Assembly: GCA_963801035.1 (NCBI GenBank) | Contig: CAWDDF010000009.1 | Span: 62,001-126,000, forward strand | Length of the DNA stretch: 64,000 nt | Direction of reading: 5' to 3' | From: JACCZX01 sp963801035 | GTDB lineage: Bacteria; Pseudomonadota; Gammaproteobacteria; Burkholderiales; Burkholderiaceae_F | In this document: positions 31,298-40,914 of the stretch, in pieces | How positions within the stretch are numbered: position 1 is the stretch's first letter | Layout: every line of letters begins with the position of its first letter | Notes under the pieces: generated by a model | What the model was told of the DNA's origin: nothing | Database searches by the model: none | What the model saw: the letters and a program-made list of their open reading frames with translations, nothing else | Position numbers and translations under genes: made by a program

Positions 31298-33250
31298 TTG
31301 AACACAATCGAAGAAGCTGCTCGCCGTCTGGTGCAACAGCGGAGTGCGGGCGTCGACACGCCGTTGGACCCGGCAACCGGGCCTGCGACCCCGCCGCTTG
31401 AAGTTGGTACCGGGGAGCATGAAGTAGCGGCGCCAAGACCTGAGGGCCTGCGGGCGCAATGGAATGGGGAGCGTACGGCTACGAGCCAACTCTCCTACGT
31501 CGCGCTGACACCGCCATCTAGTCCGGCTGCTGAGCAATCTCATCAAGCCGAAGCGCGCGGGCAGCTGCGGATCCAGCGCATGAGCTCCGAGCGATGGCGA
31601 ATGGCTTCTTCGCTGCTGCTCTCGCTGCTGATTCACGGATCACTGTTGAGTCTGACCTTCGGTGGGGAGGGACTTGGGCTTCCGGGCTTGCGCTTCCCCT
31701 GGCAAGAACGACGCATCGAGGTGCCCGAGCTGCGCGTCGAGCTCGTTCCGACGCATGTCACAGCCGCGCAGCCGGCGATCATCTCGGTCGCACCGCCTTT
31801 GCAGCAGGCATCGATCGAGCCGCCTGTTGCAGGTGAACTTGCCCCGACTGCGCCGACGTCGCCCGCACCGCTCCGGGGGCGTGCACTCAAGATCGTCCCA
31901 GCGGCCACGCCGAAGGCAGAGGCCAAGCCGGAACGAAACGCCGTGGCCCCTGCCGCCCCTGCGAAAGCGCCTACACGCGGTGAGTCCCGTCACGCAGTGC
32001 CCGCGAAGATCCCCAAGACGGCCGCGATCGACGTGCCGCCGTCCGGCAGGCCGAAGCTGGTCGTGCCTCCCCTTCCCACGGGGCCAGATGTGATCACTGC
32101 AGCACCGAGCGCGTCGAGCCCGGAGACCGTGATGCCGGCGCATCGAGATCCCGGCGATCTAGCACGTGAGCGAATCGGCCAGGACGTTCGGGAGCGAGCC
32201 GCTGCATTGGCCAAACAGGCGGATAAGTTGGAGGTGGCGCGCGTTGAGGCCGCGAAACGGGAGGGCGACCTTCGCGAAGAAGCAGCACGCGTCGAGGCTG
32301 CGCGAGCGGAGGCTCAACGCGAGGAGGCCGCGCAACTGGCTGCAGTACGACTGGAGGCGGAGCGGCAGGACGCCGCGCGCCAGGAAGCAGCGGCTCACAT
32401 CGAGGCCGCGCGACGGGCTGCGGCACAGTTGGAGGAGGAGCGCCTGCTGACAGCTCGTCAGGAAGCCGCTCGTGTCGAAGCGGCGCGAGCAACGCAACTG
32501 GAGGCGGAGCGACAAGAGGCCGTTCGCCAGGAAGAAGCGGCGCGCATCGAAGCCACGCGAAGGGCCGCGGCGCAGATGGAGGCGGAGCGTCGACCTGCGG
32601 TGCGTCAGCAAGCGGCTCCTGTCGAGTCAGCACCGACAGCACAACCGGAGCCGCAGCGGCAGGAGGCCGCTCGACAGGAAATAGCGCGGCCCGAGGCTGC
32701 ACGACCGGAGGCCGAACGCCAAGAACCCGCACGACAGGCCGCGACACCGCCAGAGGTCGCGCGCGGCGAGGCGGAAAAGGAGGAGGAGGAAAGACGCGAA
32801 GCGCGGCGTCGAGCCATCGGGCGTCAACTCGATGAAGAAGCCGCCCGGCGTGAAGCAGCCGCGAAGGCCGCTCGCCAACTACCCTACTCGTTAAGCACCG
32901 CACGTCGCGGCAGGCTATGGGGTCGCGTCGACCCCAATGTCGAACTTGTCCAGTACGCGGAGGGATGGGCCCGGAAGATCCAATTCAACACACCCGTCGC
33001 AACGGTGCGCGAAGTGACGAAGCAGCCTCACCGCCATCCGATGGTGACGGTGGCCATTCGAAGCGACGGATCCGTGGAATCGGTGACCTTCGTGATTTCC
33101 AGTGGCGTGGCGCAAGTTGATGACGCGATACGGCGCATCGTGCAAAGCCATGAGCACTACCAAGCGTTCTCGCCCGCCCTGGCCCGCGAGTACGACGTGA
33201 TTGAAATCCGCCGGACCTGGCACTTCGACGACGCCGTCCGGTTGCACTGA
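31298..33250 (+). CDS. TonB-family protein with long TolA-like coiled coil
   Basis: I start at TTG 31298 because GAGGA lies seven bases before it and MNTIEEAARRLVQQRSAGV is a sensible N-terminus; the frame is open to 31217 through a repeat. The 650-residue protein has a cytoplasmic N-terminal segment (1-100), one membrane helix (about 103-121, SSLLLSLLIHGSLLSL), a Pro/Ala-rich periplasmic stretch, and a long Ala/Glu/Arg/Gln coiled coil (about 320-550) built from repeats like ARQEAARVEAAR. A C-terminal TonB-like domain follows (about 570-650, HPMVTVAIRSDGSVESVTFVIS). The layout is like TolA or TonB, spanning the periplasm to transfer energy or scaffold the outer membrane. No ExbB/ExbD or TolQ/R genes are adjacent. 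Confidence 0.85.
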   Translation: MNTIEEAARRLVQQRSAGVDTPLDPATGPATPPLEVGTGEHEVAAPRPEGLRAQWNGERTATSQLSYVALTPPSSPAAEQSHQAEARGQLRIQRMSSERWRMASSLLLSLLIHGSLLSLTFGGEGLGLPGLRFPWQERRIEVPELRVELVPTHVTAAQPAIISVAPPLQQASIEPPVAGELAPTAPTSPAPLRGRALKIVPAATPKAEAKPERNAVAPAAPAKAPTRGESRHAVPAKIPKTAAIDVPPSGRPKLVVPPLPTGPDVITAAPSASSPETVMPAHRDPGDLARERIGQDVRERAAALAKQADKLEVARVEAAKREGDLREEAARVEAARAEAQREEAAQLAAVRLEAERQDAARQEAAAHIEAARRAAAQLEEERLLTARQEAARVEAARATQLEAERQEAVRQEEAARIEATRRAAAQMEAERRPAVRQQAAPVESAPTAQPEPQRQEAARQEIARPEAARPEAERQEPARQAATPPEVARGEAEKEEEERREARRRAIGRQLDEEAARREAAAKAARQLPYSLSTARRGRLWGRVDPNVELVQYAEGWARKIQFNTPVATVREVTKQPHRHPMVTVAIRSDGSVESVTFVISSGVAQVDDAIRRIVQSHEHYQAFSPALAREYDVIEIRRTWHFDDAVRLH

Positions 33251-33333
33251 CGAGTGCCTCCCCTCGCACTGCGTAACCATCCCAACACGCCCGACGCGTG
33301 CAGGCGCACGAGACTCGACTCTGACGCGGAGCG

Positions 33334-34386
33334 TTAGGCCGTCGAGCCGTTGGCAATCTCGACCAGGACGTCGGCAGCCTTCATACACTGGTCACGCGAT
33401 ACGTCGAGGTGCGTGACTGCGCGGACCGTGCGCGGTCCAAAGGCATTGATCAGCACGCCGCGTGCGCGCGCATTGGCGACGAGCACCATGGCATCCGGTG
33501 CGTCCGGGGCGAGGCCGAACACGAGGATGTTCGTCTGCACCGTTGCAAGATCGATGGTGATGCGGCGGCACTGTGCGAGACGGTCTGCGATCAGGCGAGC
33601 GTTCGCATGGTCCTCGACCAGGCGCGTCATGTTGTTGTCGAGGGCGAAGATACCGGCCGCGGCAAAGATTCCGACCTGTCGCATCGCGCCGCCCAACATG
33701 CGGCGGTGGCGGTTCGCACGCGCCACGATGTCGCGTGAGCCGGCGAGCAGCGAACCGCCGGGCGCGCCGAGCCCCTTGGAAAGCGAAACGCCAACCAGGT
33801 CGAAGGGCGCGGCCAGCTCACTCAATGAAGTACCTGTCGCAGCAGCGACATTCCAGAGGCGCGCTCCATCGAGATAGCTGGCGATACCCAGCTTGCGCGC
33901 AGCGGCGCAGATCCGCACCGCCTCATCCTGCGGGAAGACAACGCCGCCGGCACGATTGTGCGTGTTCTCAACTTCGACGAGCGTGGTGGGAGGGTAAATC
34001 GCGTGGTCGCGCGGCTTTATCGCCGCAAGGAACTCCTCTGCTGTGAAGACACCCCGCGCGCCGATCTCGGTCAACTGAACGCCCGCGTTGGCGGCCGATC
34101 CCCCGGTCTCGTGCCAGACCGCGTGCGCCTCGCGGCTGACGATCACATCGTCTCCGGGGCGAGTGAGCGTGCGCAGCGCAACCTGGTTCGCCATCGTGCC
34201 GCTCGGCAACCAGAGCGCTGCTTCTTTGCCCAGCAGCGCGGCGACGCGCTCCTGCAACGCGTTTACCGTCGGGTCGTCGCCGTACTGGTCATCACCGACA
34301 GCGGCCGCGGCGATCGCCGATCGCATTGCCGGGGATGGACGGGTGACCGTATCCGAGCGCAGGTCGATTGGCGTCGCCGCGTTCAT
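33334..34386 (-). CDS. ltaE: Low-specificity L-threonine aldolase
   Basis: The 350-residue protein is a fold-type I PLP enzyme of the beta-eliminating lyase family. The N-terminal IDLRSDTVTRPSPAMR, the substrate loop VGDDQYGDDPTVNALQERVA, HAVWHETGG and the PLP lysine in VGVSLSKGLGAPGGSLLAG are all diagnostic. It cleaves L-threonine or L-allo-threonine to glycine and acetaldehyde, and accepts other beta-hydroxy amino acids. It is transcribed away from the alpha/beta hydrolase at 34502, leaving a 115-base divergent control region. Length and motifs are complete. Confidence 0.93.
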   Translation of the reverse strand: MNAATPIDLRSDTVTRPSPAMRSAIAAAAVGDDQYGDDPTVNALQERVAALLGKEAALWLPSGTMANQVALRTLTRPGDDVIVSREAHAVWHETGGSAANAGVQLTEIGARGVFTAEEFLAAIKPRDHAIYPPTTLVEVENTHNRAGGVVFPQDEAVRICAAARKLGIASYLDGARLWNVAAATGTSLSELAAPFDLVGVSLSKGLGAPGGSLLAGSRDIVARANRHRRMLGGAMRQVGIFAAAGIFALDNNMTRLVEDHANARLIADRLAQCRRITIDLATVQTNILVFGLAPDAPDAMVLVANARARGVLINAFGPRTVRAVTHLDVSRDQCMKAADVLVEIANGSTA

Positions 34387-34501
34387 TGAATGTCGTTATC
34401 CGGTAATCGGGGGAGCCAACCTTACGACGATTTTCCTTGCAGCGTGGCGAACTCGACTCGTGTGCTTCTCAAACTTCGCATGTCAGGTAACTTAGCCATC
34501 G

Positions 34502-35605
34502 ATGAGCCTCGATCTTCACCTTCAAAACCAGGTCGCCGTCGTCCTGATGGCAGCATTGGCGAGTTTTGCACTGACCGAGCCCCGAGCGAACGAAGCAGAC
34601 ACAATCGTCGCCTCGCCGCTTTGGAGTGCACCGTCGCGCCCAGTGGTCGATGCTGAGGAGCGGACTTTTCAAAGTGGAGCAGTGACGCTCAACGGGACTC
34701 TCTACGTGCCGAAGATTGATCGTCGTGTCCCAGCGGTGATCGCCTTCCACGCCGCAGCGTCCCCAACGCGCGATAACCCGCTGTATGTGCACCTGGCCGA
34801 AATGCTGCCACCGCTAGGGATCGCAGTGTTTGTTTTCGATCGGCGCGGCAGTGGCAAGTCCGGAGGGACGCTTGAGAACACCGACTACACAATGCTGGCC
34901 GATGACGGAATTCGCGCTCAGCGCATGCTCGAGCAGGACCAAAGAATCGATCCACGACGGATCGGCTTCTGGGGCCTCAGTCAGGGAGGCTGGCTCTCAC
35001 TGCTTGCGGCTTCGCGCAGCCCACAGGCTGCGTTCGCGATATCAATTTCCGCACCAATGACGACACCTGACGTGCAGATGAACTTCGCCGTCGCCAACAT
35101 ACTGCGAATCAAGGGCTTTTCTCAGTCGGACATCGACCAAGCCATTGCGACCCGGACCGCAGTCGATGACTTCCAGCTTGGTAAACGCGACCGCGCAAGT
35201 GCACAGAGCATTCTGGATGCGGCCACCACAAAGCCGTGGTTCGTCCATACCTATCTGGAAAAGACCTTCAAGGATCCAGATCAGTCAGGATGGGCGAAGG
35301 AGATGCGCCACGACCCCATGACAACGTTGGACGCCGTCATGCAGCCGACGCTCGTGATCTATGGATCAGCGGACCCCTGGGTGCCTGTGCAGACGTCACT
35401 AGAGCGCCTGCGCGCGAGAACGGCGCAGCATCCCAATGTCGAAGTCGCCGTGATTGCCGGCGCCGATCACGCGATGGCGACTTCAGTCTCAACTGCCGAT
35501 CAGATTGATCCCGTACTTTCAGCGAGAGAAGCGCCGCAGTCCGCAGCCTATTTTTCACTGTTAGGCGCTTGGCTCGCTAAGCAGAGGCTCGCGCGTATCC
35601 CGTAA
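34502..35605 (+). CDS. Exported alpha/beta hydrolase
   Basis: This 367-residue protein has an N-terminal hydrophobic segment (VAVVLMAALASFALTEPRANE) that is probably a signal peptide, then an alpha/beta hydrolase domain. The nucleophile elbow is GFWGLSQGGWLSLLAAS, the acid is in VIYGSADPWVP, and His is in IAGADHAMA; the oxyanion region is AVIAFHAAASPTRD and FVFDRRGSGKSGG resembles esterase/peptidase relatives. An insertion between strands (about 190-260) forms the lid. Family members are carboxylesterases or acyl-aminoacyl peptidase-like enzymes. The substrate is unknown. Confidence 0.85.
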   Translation: MSLDLHLQNQVAVVLMAALASFALTEPRANEADTIVASPLWSAPSRPVVDAEERTFQSGAVTLNGTLYVPKIDRRVPAVIAFHAAASPTRDNPLYVHLAEMLPPLGIAVFVFDRRGSGKSGGTLENTDYTMLADDGIRAQRMLEQDQRIDPRRIGFWGLSQGGWLSLLAASRSPQAAFAISISAPMTTPDVQMNFAVANILRIKGFSQSDIDQAIATRTAVDDFQLGKRDRASAQSILDAATTKPWFVHTYLEKTFKDPDQSGWAKEMRHDPMTTLDAVMQPTLVIYGSADPWVPVQTSLERLRARTAQHPNVEVAVIAGADHAMATSVSTADQIDPVLSAREAPQSAAYFSLLGAWLAKQRLARIP

Positions 35606-35730
35606 GTGCGCGTTGGCGCAGTGAGGTAGGCAACACGCTTCGCGTCGTCGACGGATGATAGGCAGGGCAATACGAGTTTTCGGGCTGCGATTCAGTCGGC
35701 GATACTGATGCCGTTCTCGATCCGCGTCGC

Positions 35731-38432
35731 ATGACCTTCGCCCGCACCAAGATTCAGCCGCCCAGGCCGCGCTCGGCGTATGTCGAGCGCGCGCTGGTGC
35801 AGGCGCGGCTGGCCGATGCGCTGTTGAACCGCCGCGTCGTCCTGCTGTGCGCGCCCGCCGGCTACGGCAAGACGACTGCGCTCGCGCACGAGATCGCGCG
35901 ACTGCCGCCGGAGCACGCGGTGGCGTGGATATCGGCCGATGCCGGCGACGATCTGCAGCGGCTGCTCGAATGCATGCTGGCGGCGCTCGAGCCTTTCGAC
36001 CCGCCGTGGCGCACGGCGCCGGAGTCGCTGGTGTCGCGCGTGGGCCGCGCGTCGAGTGAAGAGCAGCGCACGCTGGCGGCGGAGATCATCAACACGCTCG
36101 ATGCGTGCGAGGTCGCGCACGGCATCATCGCGTTCGAAGATGTGCATCGCGTCGACGACCCGGCGTTCTTCGCTTTTCTTGACCTGCTGATCGAGCGGCT
36201 CAGTCCGCGCTGGAGCGTGGCGATCACTTCGCGCACCGATCCTCCGCTGGCGCTCGCACGCCTGCGCGCGCGTGACGAGCTCGCCGAGTTCAGGCAGCTG
36301 CAATTGCAGTTCGCGCGCGACGATGCGCGTCGACTGGCAGCCGAATCGGGTCTGGATCAGGCGATTGCCGATCGGCTTTTCGATCGCACGCAAGGCTGGC
36401 CGGCCGGAATGCGGATCGCGATCGGCGTCGTGACGGGCGGCGCGAGCGCCGGACGTTCGAGCGTGCCGATGTCTCACGAGCATGTGCTGCGCGCGGCGGA
36501 TCGTCCGATGTTCGACTTTCTCGTCACTGAGGTGATCGACAAGTTGCGACCGGAGCTCTCGGACTTTCTGCTGCGGGTCAGCGTGCTGCCCGAGCTTGAA
36601 GCGTCGCGCTGCGCGCAAGTTGCCGACAACCCGAACGCGGCTCGGCTGCTGGATGAAATCGAACGTCTCGGCCTGTTCGTCGATGTGCTCGACGCGCCGG
36701 TGCGCACGTTGCGCCTGCACGATCTTGTTTCGTGAGGCGCTGCAGCGCCGTCTGCAGCTCGATCGGCCCGACGACTGGCGTGCGCTGATGCAGCGCGCGG
36801 CGGCGCTCGAAGGTGACACGCTGCGCAAGCAGGCGATGCTGCTCGCGGCATCGTGCTTTGAAGAGGCCGCGCGTGCATTGCTTCGCGACGGAACGGAACT
36901 GAACATCAGCGGCGCGGCGCCGACAACGCTGCGCCTGGTCGACGCGTTTCCGCCGGAATTCATCGCCGGCAGTGCGGAACTGCAGCGCGTGCTGGGCATC
37001 GGCAAGATCAGCGTGTGGCGCTTTCAGGAGGCCGAGCGCCACTTCGTGCAGGCCGAGGCGCTGTACGCGGCGCGCGGCGACACGGGCGCCGTGCAGTCGA
37101 TGACGGCGCGCCGGGCGCAGGCGACGCTCGCGCTCGGGCGTCTGCAGGAGTGCGCGGCGCATCGTCGAATCGCTGCAGCGCGTGCCGCTGATCGAAGTCG
37201 AAGCGCGGCTGATCACCGCCACGGCGACGATGTGGCTGCGCCTGGAGCGCGGCGAAAACCGCGCCGTTGCGCCAGCGTTCGAAAAGCTCGTGCAGCTGCT
37301 GCAATCGTGCAAGACGGTCGGCGAGTGGAACATCATTCCGCCGCCACGCCAGACGGCGTGCCCCGGGATGGCCGGGCCGATGCTGCGGTGGGGCACCGGC
37401 GCACTCGCGGTGACCGGCGACTGGCCCGTTTCCGTTGCGAGCGATGGCGCAGGTCGCGCTCGCGTGGCGTGCGGTGTGGCTCGGCCAACTGCAGCAGGCT
37501 GCCGATCTGCACGCAGCCGCCGTCGTTGATTCACAGTGGGCGGGCCACGAAGTGATCTTGCGCAGCCATTCGATTGCGCTGCGCGCGATGCTGGCACTTC
37601 TGCGCGGTGACAATGCCGAAGCGCTGCAGTGCGCGCGTATTCGCATCGACGAACATCCTGCCGGATACGGCAACTGGGGCCTGTGGCAACTGATGTACTT
37701 TGCCGCGCGCATTGCGGCCGCAGTCGGTGACGCGCCCATGCTGCGCGACTGGCTGCAGCGGTTTGATCGCTTTGCGGGCAACGCTGACCGAAGCGGATCC
37801 GCCCCGGCTGTGCCCACTGGCCGGGCTGCAGGGCGTGTTGGCTGAGCTGGAAGGCCGTCGCGACGAAGCGCTCGCGCACTGGCACGACGTACTCGCGCAC
37901 GAAGAAGCTGCCGATCTGTTTGCGCAAGCGGGCGAGGTGCGAATCCGTATGGCAGCGATCGCGTTAAACGGCGGCGCGCGCGAAGAGGCAGCCGCGCTGC
38001 TCCGCCCCTTGCTTCAAAGACCGGACGATGGGCCGCGCGGCGCGGTATTCGCTGTGGCGGCGTTAAGCGAACTCGCGCGCGCGGACTGGTCGGACCACCT
38101 GGATGCCGCGGAGTCGGCAACGCTGCGCGCATGGGCGGCGTCACTGGCGCGCACGCCCGAAAACATCGCGACCGGTCGCTGCGCCGGGTGCGGCTCCGTC
38201 AGTTGTCGAAGCAACTACCGAGCGGTTGACGCCGCGCGAAATCGAAGTGCTGGCGCGCATCGCCGCCGGCGACAGCAACAAGCTGATCGCGCGCGCGTTC
38301 GACCTGAGCCTGCACACCGTCAAGCGCCACGTCGCGCACATTCTCGACAAGCTCGACCTCGAATCGCGCGGCCAGGCAGCGGCCTGGTATCGCTCGCACT
38401 TCGCTACGGGTTCCGACTCCGCAAGTCGGTGA
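35731..38432 (+). pseudogene. MalT-like LuxR-family ATP-dependent regulator with five frameshifts
   Basis: Pieced together, this is one protein of about 900 residues. The NTPase domain has a Walker A motif (LLCAPAGYGKTTAL) and IIAFEDVHRVDDPAFFAFLD. A TPR-like middle follows, and the C-terminus has a LuxR helix-turn-helix domain (RLTPREIEVLARIAAGDSNKLIARAF, then HTVKRHVAHILDKL). The reading frame changes near 36727, 37160, 37434, 37789 and 38174, and each change is repaired by removing one base. For example, without the G at 36727 the sequence reads LHDLFREALQRRL. MalT-type regulators activate target operons on binding ATP and an inducer; the target here is unknown. Uniform one-base insertions with otherwise good conservation suggest sequencing error as much as decay. 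Confidence 0.85.
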
Positions 38433-38440
38433 CATCGCCT

Positions 38441-38923
38441 TCAGCTTGCCGAACGCGAGCTTGGAAGAACGTGGCCGGTTTCGAGCAGCGTCTTCAGATT
38501 CGAAAGGACCATCGGCCAGCCGCCCGATATGCCCGCCAGCATCTTCGGGTCACGCTCGAGGTCGTCATGGCTGACGGTCAGGCGAACGAGGCCGGCGCCG
38601 TGTGGCTCGATATCGAAGGTGACACGTGAGTGTTTCGAATCGTCCTCGGCCTCGCTCGGCCGGGCCCACGTCATCACCAGGCGCCGCGGCGGGTTGCTCT
38701 CGACGACCTTGCCGACGATATCGACCGTTTGCGAGTCGTCGGAGCGCTGGTGCTCCCATCGAGAACCCGGCTTCCAATCCGACACGTTCACACGCGAGCA
38801 TTCGCCATTGGGACCCACCCAATACTGACGCGTCACGTCGGTGTCGACCAGCGCCTGCCACACCTTCTGCGGCGTCGTCGCGATGTAGGTCACGTACACG
38901 AAGTCAGGTTTTTTCATTGTCAT
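38441..38923 (-). CDS. SRPBCC (AHSA1-like) domain protein
   Basis: This protein of about 160 residues fills the AHSA1/START-like fold: FVYVTYIATTPQKVWQALVDTDVTRQYWVG at the start, SRWEHQRSDD, VVESNPPRRLVMTW, and the final helix GWPMVLSNLKTLLETG. Such domains bind hydrophobic ligands. Starts at 38923 (MTMKKPDF) and 38917 (MKKPDF) are both plausible; either overlaps the end of the ArsR gene, so translation is coupled. The set of an ArsR regulator with SRPBCC partners is a common operon in which the SRPBCC protein may sense or bind the inducer; this is inference from frequency, not from sequence. Confidence 0.88.
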   Translation of the reverse strand: MTMKKPDFVYVTYIATTPQKVWQALVDTDVTRQYWVGPNGECSRVNVSDWKPGSRWEHQRSDDSQTVDIVGKVVESNPPRRLVMTWARPSEAEDDSKHSRVTFDIEPHGAGLVRLTVSHDDLERDPKMLAGISGGWPMVLSNLKTLLETGHVLPSSRSAS

Positions 38924-39305
38924 TGCTTTCCAGTTTCCTTTTGAGGTCACGCAACGCGCCGAGACGGATGCGTTCGAACTTTTCGATCCAGCGCTCGTAG
39001 ATCTCGTGCAGCGGTACAGGGTTCAGGTAGTGGAGCTTTTCCCGGCCCTGCCAGACGATGGTGACGAGGTTTGCTTCCTCGAGCAGTTGCAGGTGTTGCG
39101 TCACCGCCTGGCGAGTCATGTCCATGTGTTCACACAGTGCCATCAGCGTCTGGCCGTTCTCCCGGTGCAGCAGGTCAAGCAGACGCCTGCGGCCCGGGTC
39201 GGCCAGCGCTTTGAAGACTTTGTCGATATCCGGCAAGTTAGAGACTTCGTCGGTGACCGTATCAGTCGCGGTCGGAGATCCTGATGTCGTTGGGGTTGGG
39301 AGCAC
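38904..39305 (-). CDS. ArsR-family transcriptional regulator
   Basis: This winged-helix protein contains VFKALADPGRRRLLDLLHRENGQTL, a recognition helix in DMTRQAVTQHLQLLEEANLV and the wing VTIVWQGREKLHYLNP. The metal-binding cysteines of ArsR/SmtB proteins are absent, so it is of the non-metal type that accompanies SRPBCC proteins. The frame is open from GTG 39305, but homologous proteins usually begin close to NLPDIDKVF, so a TTG at 39236 is a likely start, giving about 110 residues. It overlaps both SRPBCC genes, which makes a three-gene operon. Confidence 0.88.
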   Translation of the reverse strand: MLPTPTTSGSPTATDTVTDEVSNLPDIDKVFKALADPGRRRLLDLLHRENGQTLMALCEHMDMTRQAVTQHLQLLEEANLVTIVWQGREKLHYLNPVPLHEIYERWIEKFERIRLGALRDLKRKLESNDNEKT

Positions 39306-39718
39306 CGTTACCGGTTTCCACCAGCGACTTCAAACTCATCAGGTAGATCGCCCACTTGGTGCTGCAATGGTGCATGAACTCCACCGGCTCTTTCCAGCCC
39401 TGGTGTTTGAATAGGACGAACGAGTATTCGCCGTCCTGTTTGAGTTCCCAACTGACCCGGGTGCCGATCCATTCTTCGGGCCCGCCGACCACTTGCCACA
39501 GCACACGCTTGGCGGGATGAAGCTCGAGCACCTTCATGTCGAACCCGCCGAGTCTCGCTGCCGTCAAGGCTAAAGCGGAACTGAATCACTCCGCCAACGT
39601 TGGTTTCCCCTTGCGTGTCGTTCGTCCACCAGGACGCCAGACCTTCGCGCGTGGCCAATGCTTTGTAGACCTCATCCGAGGACGATTTGATGCCGACTCT
39701 ATGCAGAATGTCTGCCAT
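39262..39718 (-). pseudogene. Second SRPBCC (AHSA1-like) protein, split by a one-base insertion
   Basis: The gene opens at the ATG (complement of 39716-39718) with AAGGAG upstream: MADILHRVGIKSSSDEVYKALATREGLASWWT and IQFRFSLDGSET. An extra base at 39550 then shifts the frame. Removing it continues with GGFDMKVLELHPAKRVLWQVVGG, EWIGTRVSWELKQDGEY and the final helix MSLKSLVETGNG. Together these make one AHSA1-like protein of about 152 residues. It is the first gene of the SRPBCC-ArsR-SRPBCC operon. As written, neither half is a complete domain. Confidence 0.85.
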
Positions 39719-39950
39719 TTGCGACTGCTCCTTACGAGTTGTTGAGAACGACTGCCTGCGTCGTTGGCCGAATAATAGGCAAGTATTTACTTGCATGTCA
39801 ACTCGGTAGATTTTTCGCAGCAAACGACAGGGATGGCTCCCCCGCATGGCTCTTCGCGGCCGCGCGGAATGGCTCCTTCGATCGATGCGTCGTTCGGCGC
39901 GCTTCTAGACACTACGCTCCACTCCCCAATGGTCATTTAGGAGCGTTTCA

Positions 39951-40914
39951 ATGTCTCGAATCATCACGGTTTTCGGCGCAACCGGAGCGCAAGGCGGCGG
40001 ACTTGGCGCGCGCGATTCTCACGGACCCTCAGCAGCGCTTTCGCGTGCGGGCCGTCACGCGCAAGCCTGACTCGCCTGCCGCACGGGCGCTTTCTGAAAT
40101 CGGCGCGGACATCATCGTTGCCGACCTGGACGATGCCGACAGCGTGCGGCGCGCGATGGACGGCGCGCACGGCGCGTTCTGCGTCACCAACTTCTGGGAG
40201 CACTTTTCGCCGGAGAAGGAGCTGGCGCAGGCCAACACGATGGCGCAGGCGGCGCTCGATGCGGGTGTGAAGCACGTCGTGTGGTCGACGCTCGAAGACA
40301 CGCGCGAGTTCGTCGAGCTCGGCAGCCGCATGCCGGTGCTGATGGGCAAGTACAACGTGCCGCACTTCGACGCAAAAGGCGAAGCGAACCGCGCGTTCAT
40401 CGATCGCAAAGTGCCGACGACGCTGCTCTACACGTCGTTCTACTGGGAGAACCTGATTCATTTCGGCATGCAGCCGCAACGCGGCGCCGACGGCGTACTG
40501 GACTTCGTGCTGCCGACGGGCGACGCGAAGTTGCCGGGCATCGCCGTTGCCGATATCGGCGCATGCGCGCTCGGCATCTTCGCGCGCGGCGAGGAGCTGA
40601 TCGGAAAATCGATCGGCGTCGCCGGCGAGCATCTGACCGGCGCGCAGATGGCCGAGCAGCTGACGCACGCGCTCGGCGAGCCGGTGCGGCACGTCGCGCT
40701 GGCGCCATCACAGTTCGCAGCGCTGGGCTTTCCCGGCGCGGATGACGTCGCGAACATGTTCCAGTTCATGGCCGAGTTCGAGGAGATGTTCTGCGCGGCG
40801 CGGCGCGTCGAGTGCTCGCGCGAGCTCAATCCGCGGCTGCAGTCGTTTTCTCAGTGGCTCGCGCAAAACGCCAAGCGGTTGCCGATCCAGCCGCGCGTCG
40901 GAGAGCCTGCGTGA
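39951..40914 (+). pseudogene. NmrA-like NAD(P)-binding protein, one-base frameshift near the start
   Basis: The expected start is ATG 39951 after TTAGGAGCG, giving MSRIITVFGATGAQGGGL with the NmrA dinucleotide motif GATGAQG. An extra G at 40005-40006 then shifts the frame. The main frame continues LARAILTDPQQRFRVRAVTRKPDSPAAR, AFCVTNFWEH, VVWSTLED and GKYNVPHFDAKGEANRAF to 40914, about 320 residues in total. NmrA-like proteins (including HSCARG) sense the NADP/NADPH ratio or act as atypical reductases. Without the correction, the open frame begins at 39739 with an unrelated peptide and lacks the cofactor motif. Its stop overlaps the cytochrome gene start. Confidence 0.85.

Noticed and set aside
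33328..33336. GTTAGGC at the end of the threonine aldolase gene, considered as another attC core
   Set aside because: The opposite strand reads GCCTAAC containing the aldolase stop, but no L'' or L' partner boxes or second core lie within 150 bases, and the gene is a conserved housekeeping type.
35692..38144. Long antisense open frames over the MalT-like gene (for example 35692-37005 and 36578-37927, minus strand)
   Set aside because: They are Arg/Ala/Gln-rich, lack any family resemblance and ribosome-binding sites, and are the usual product of GC-rich third positions on the opposite strand of a real gene.
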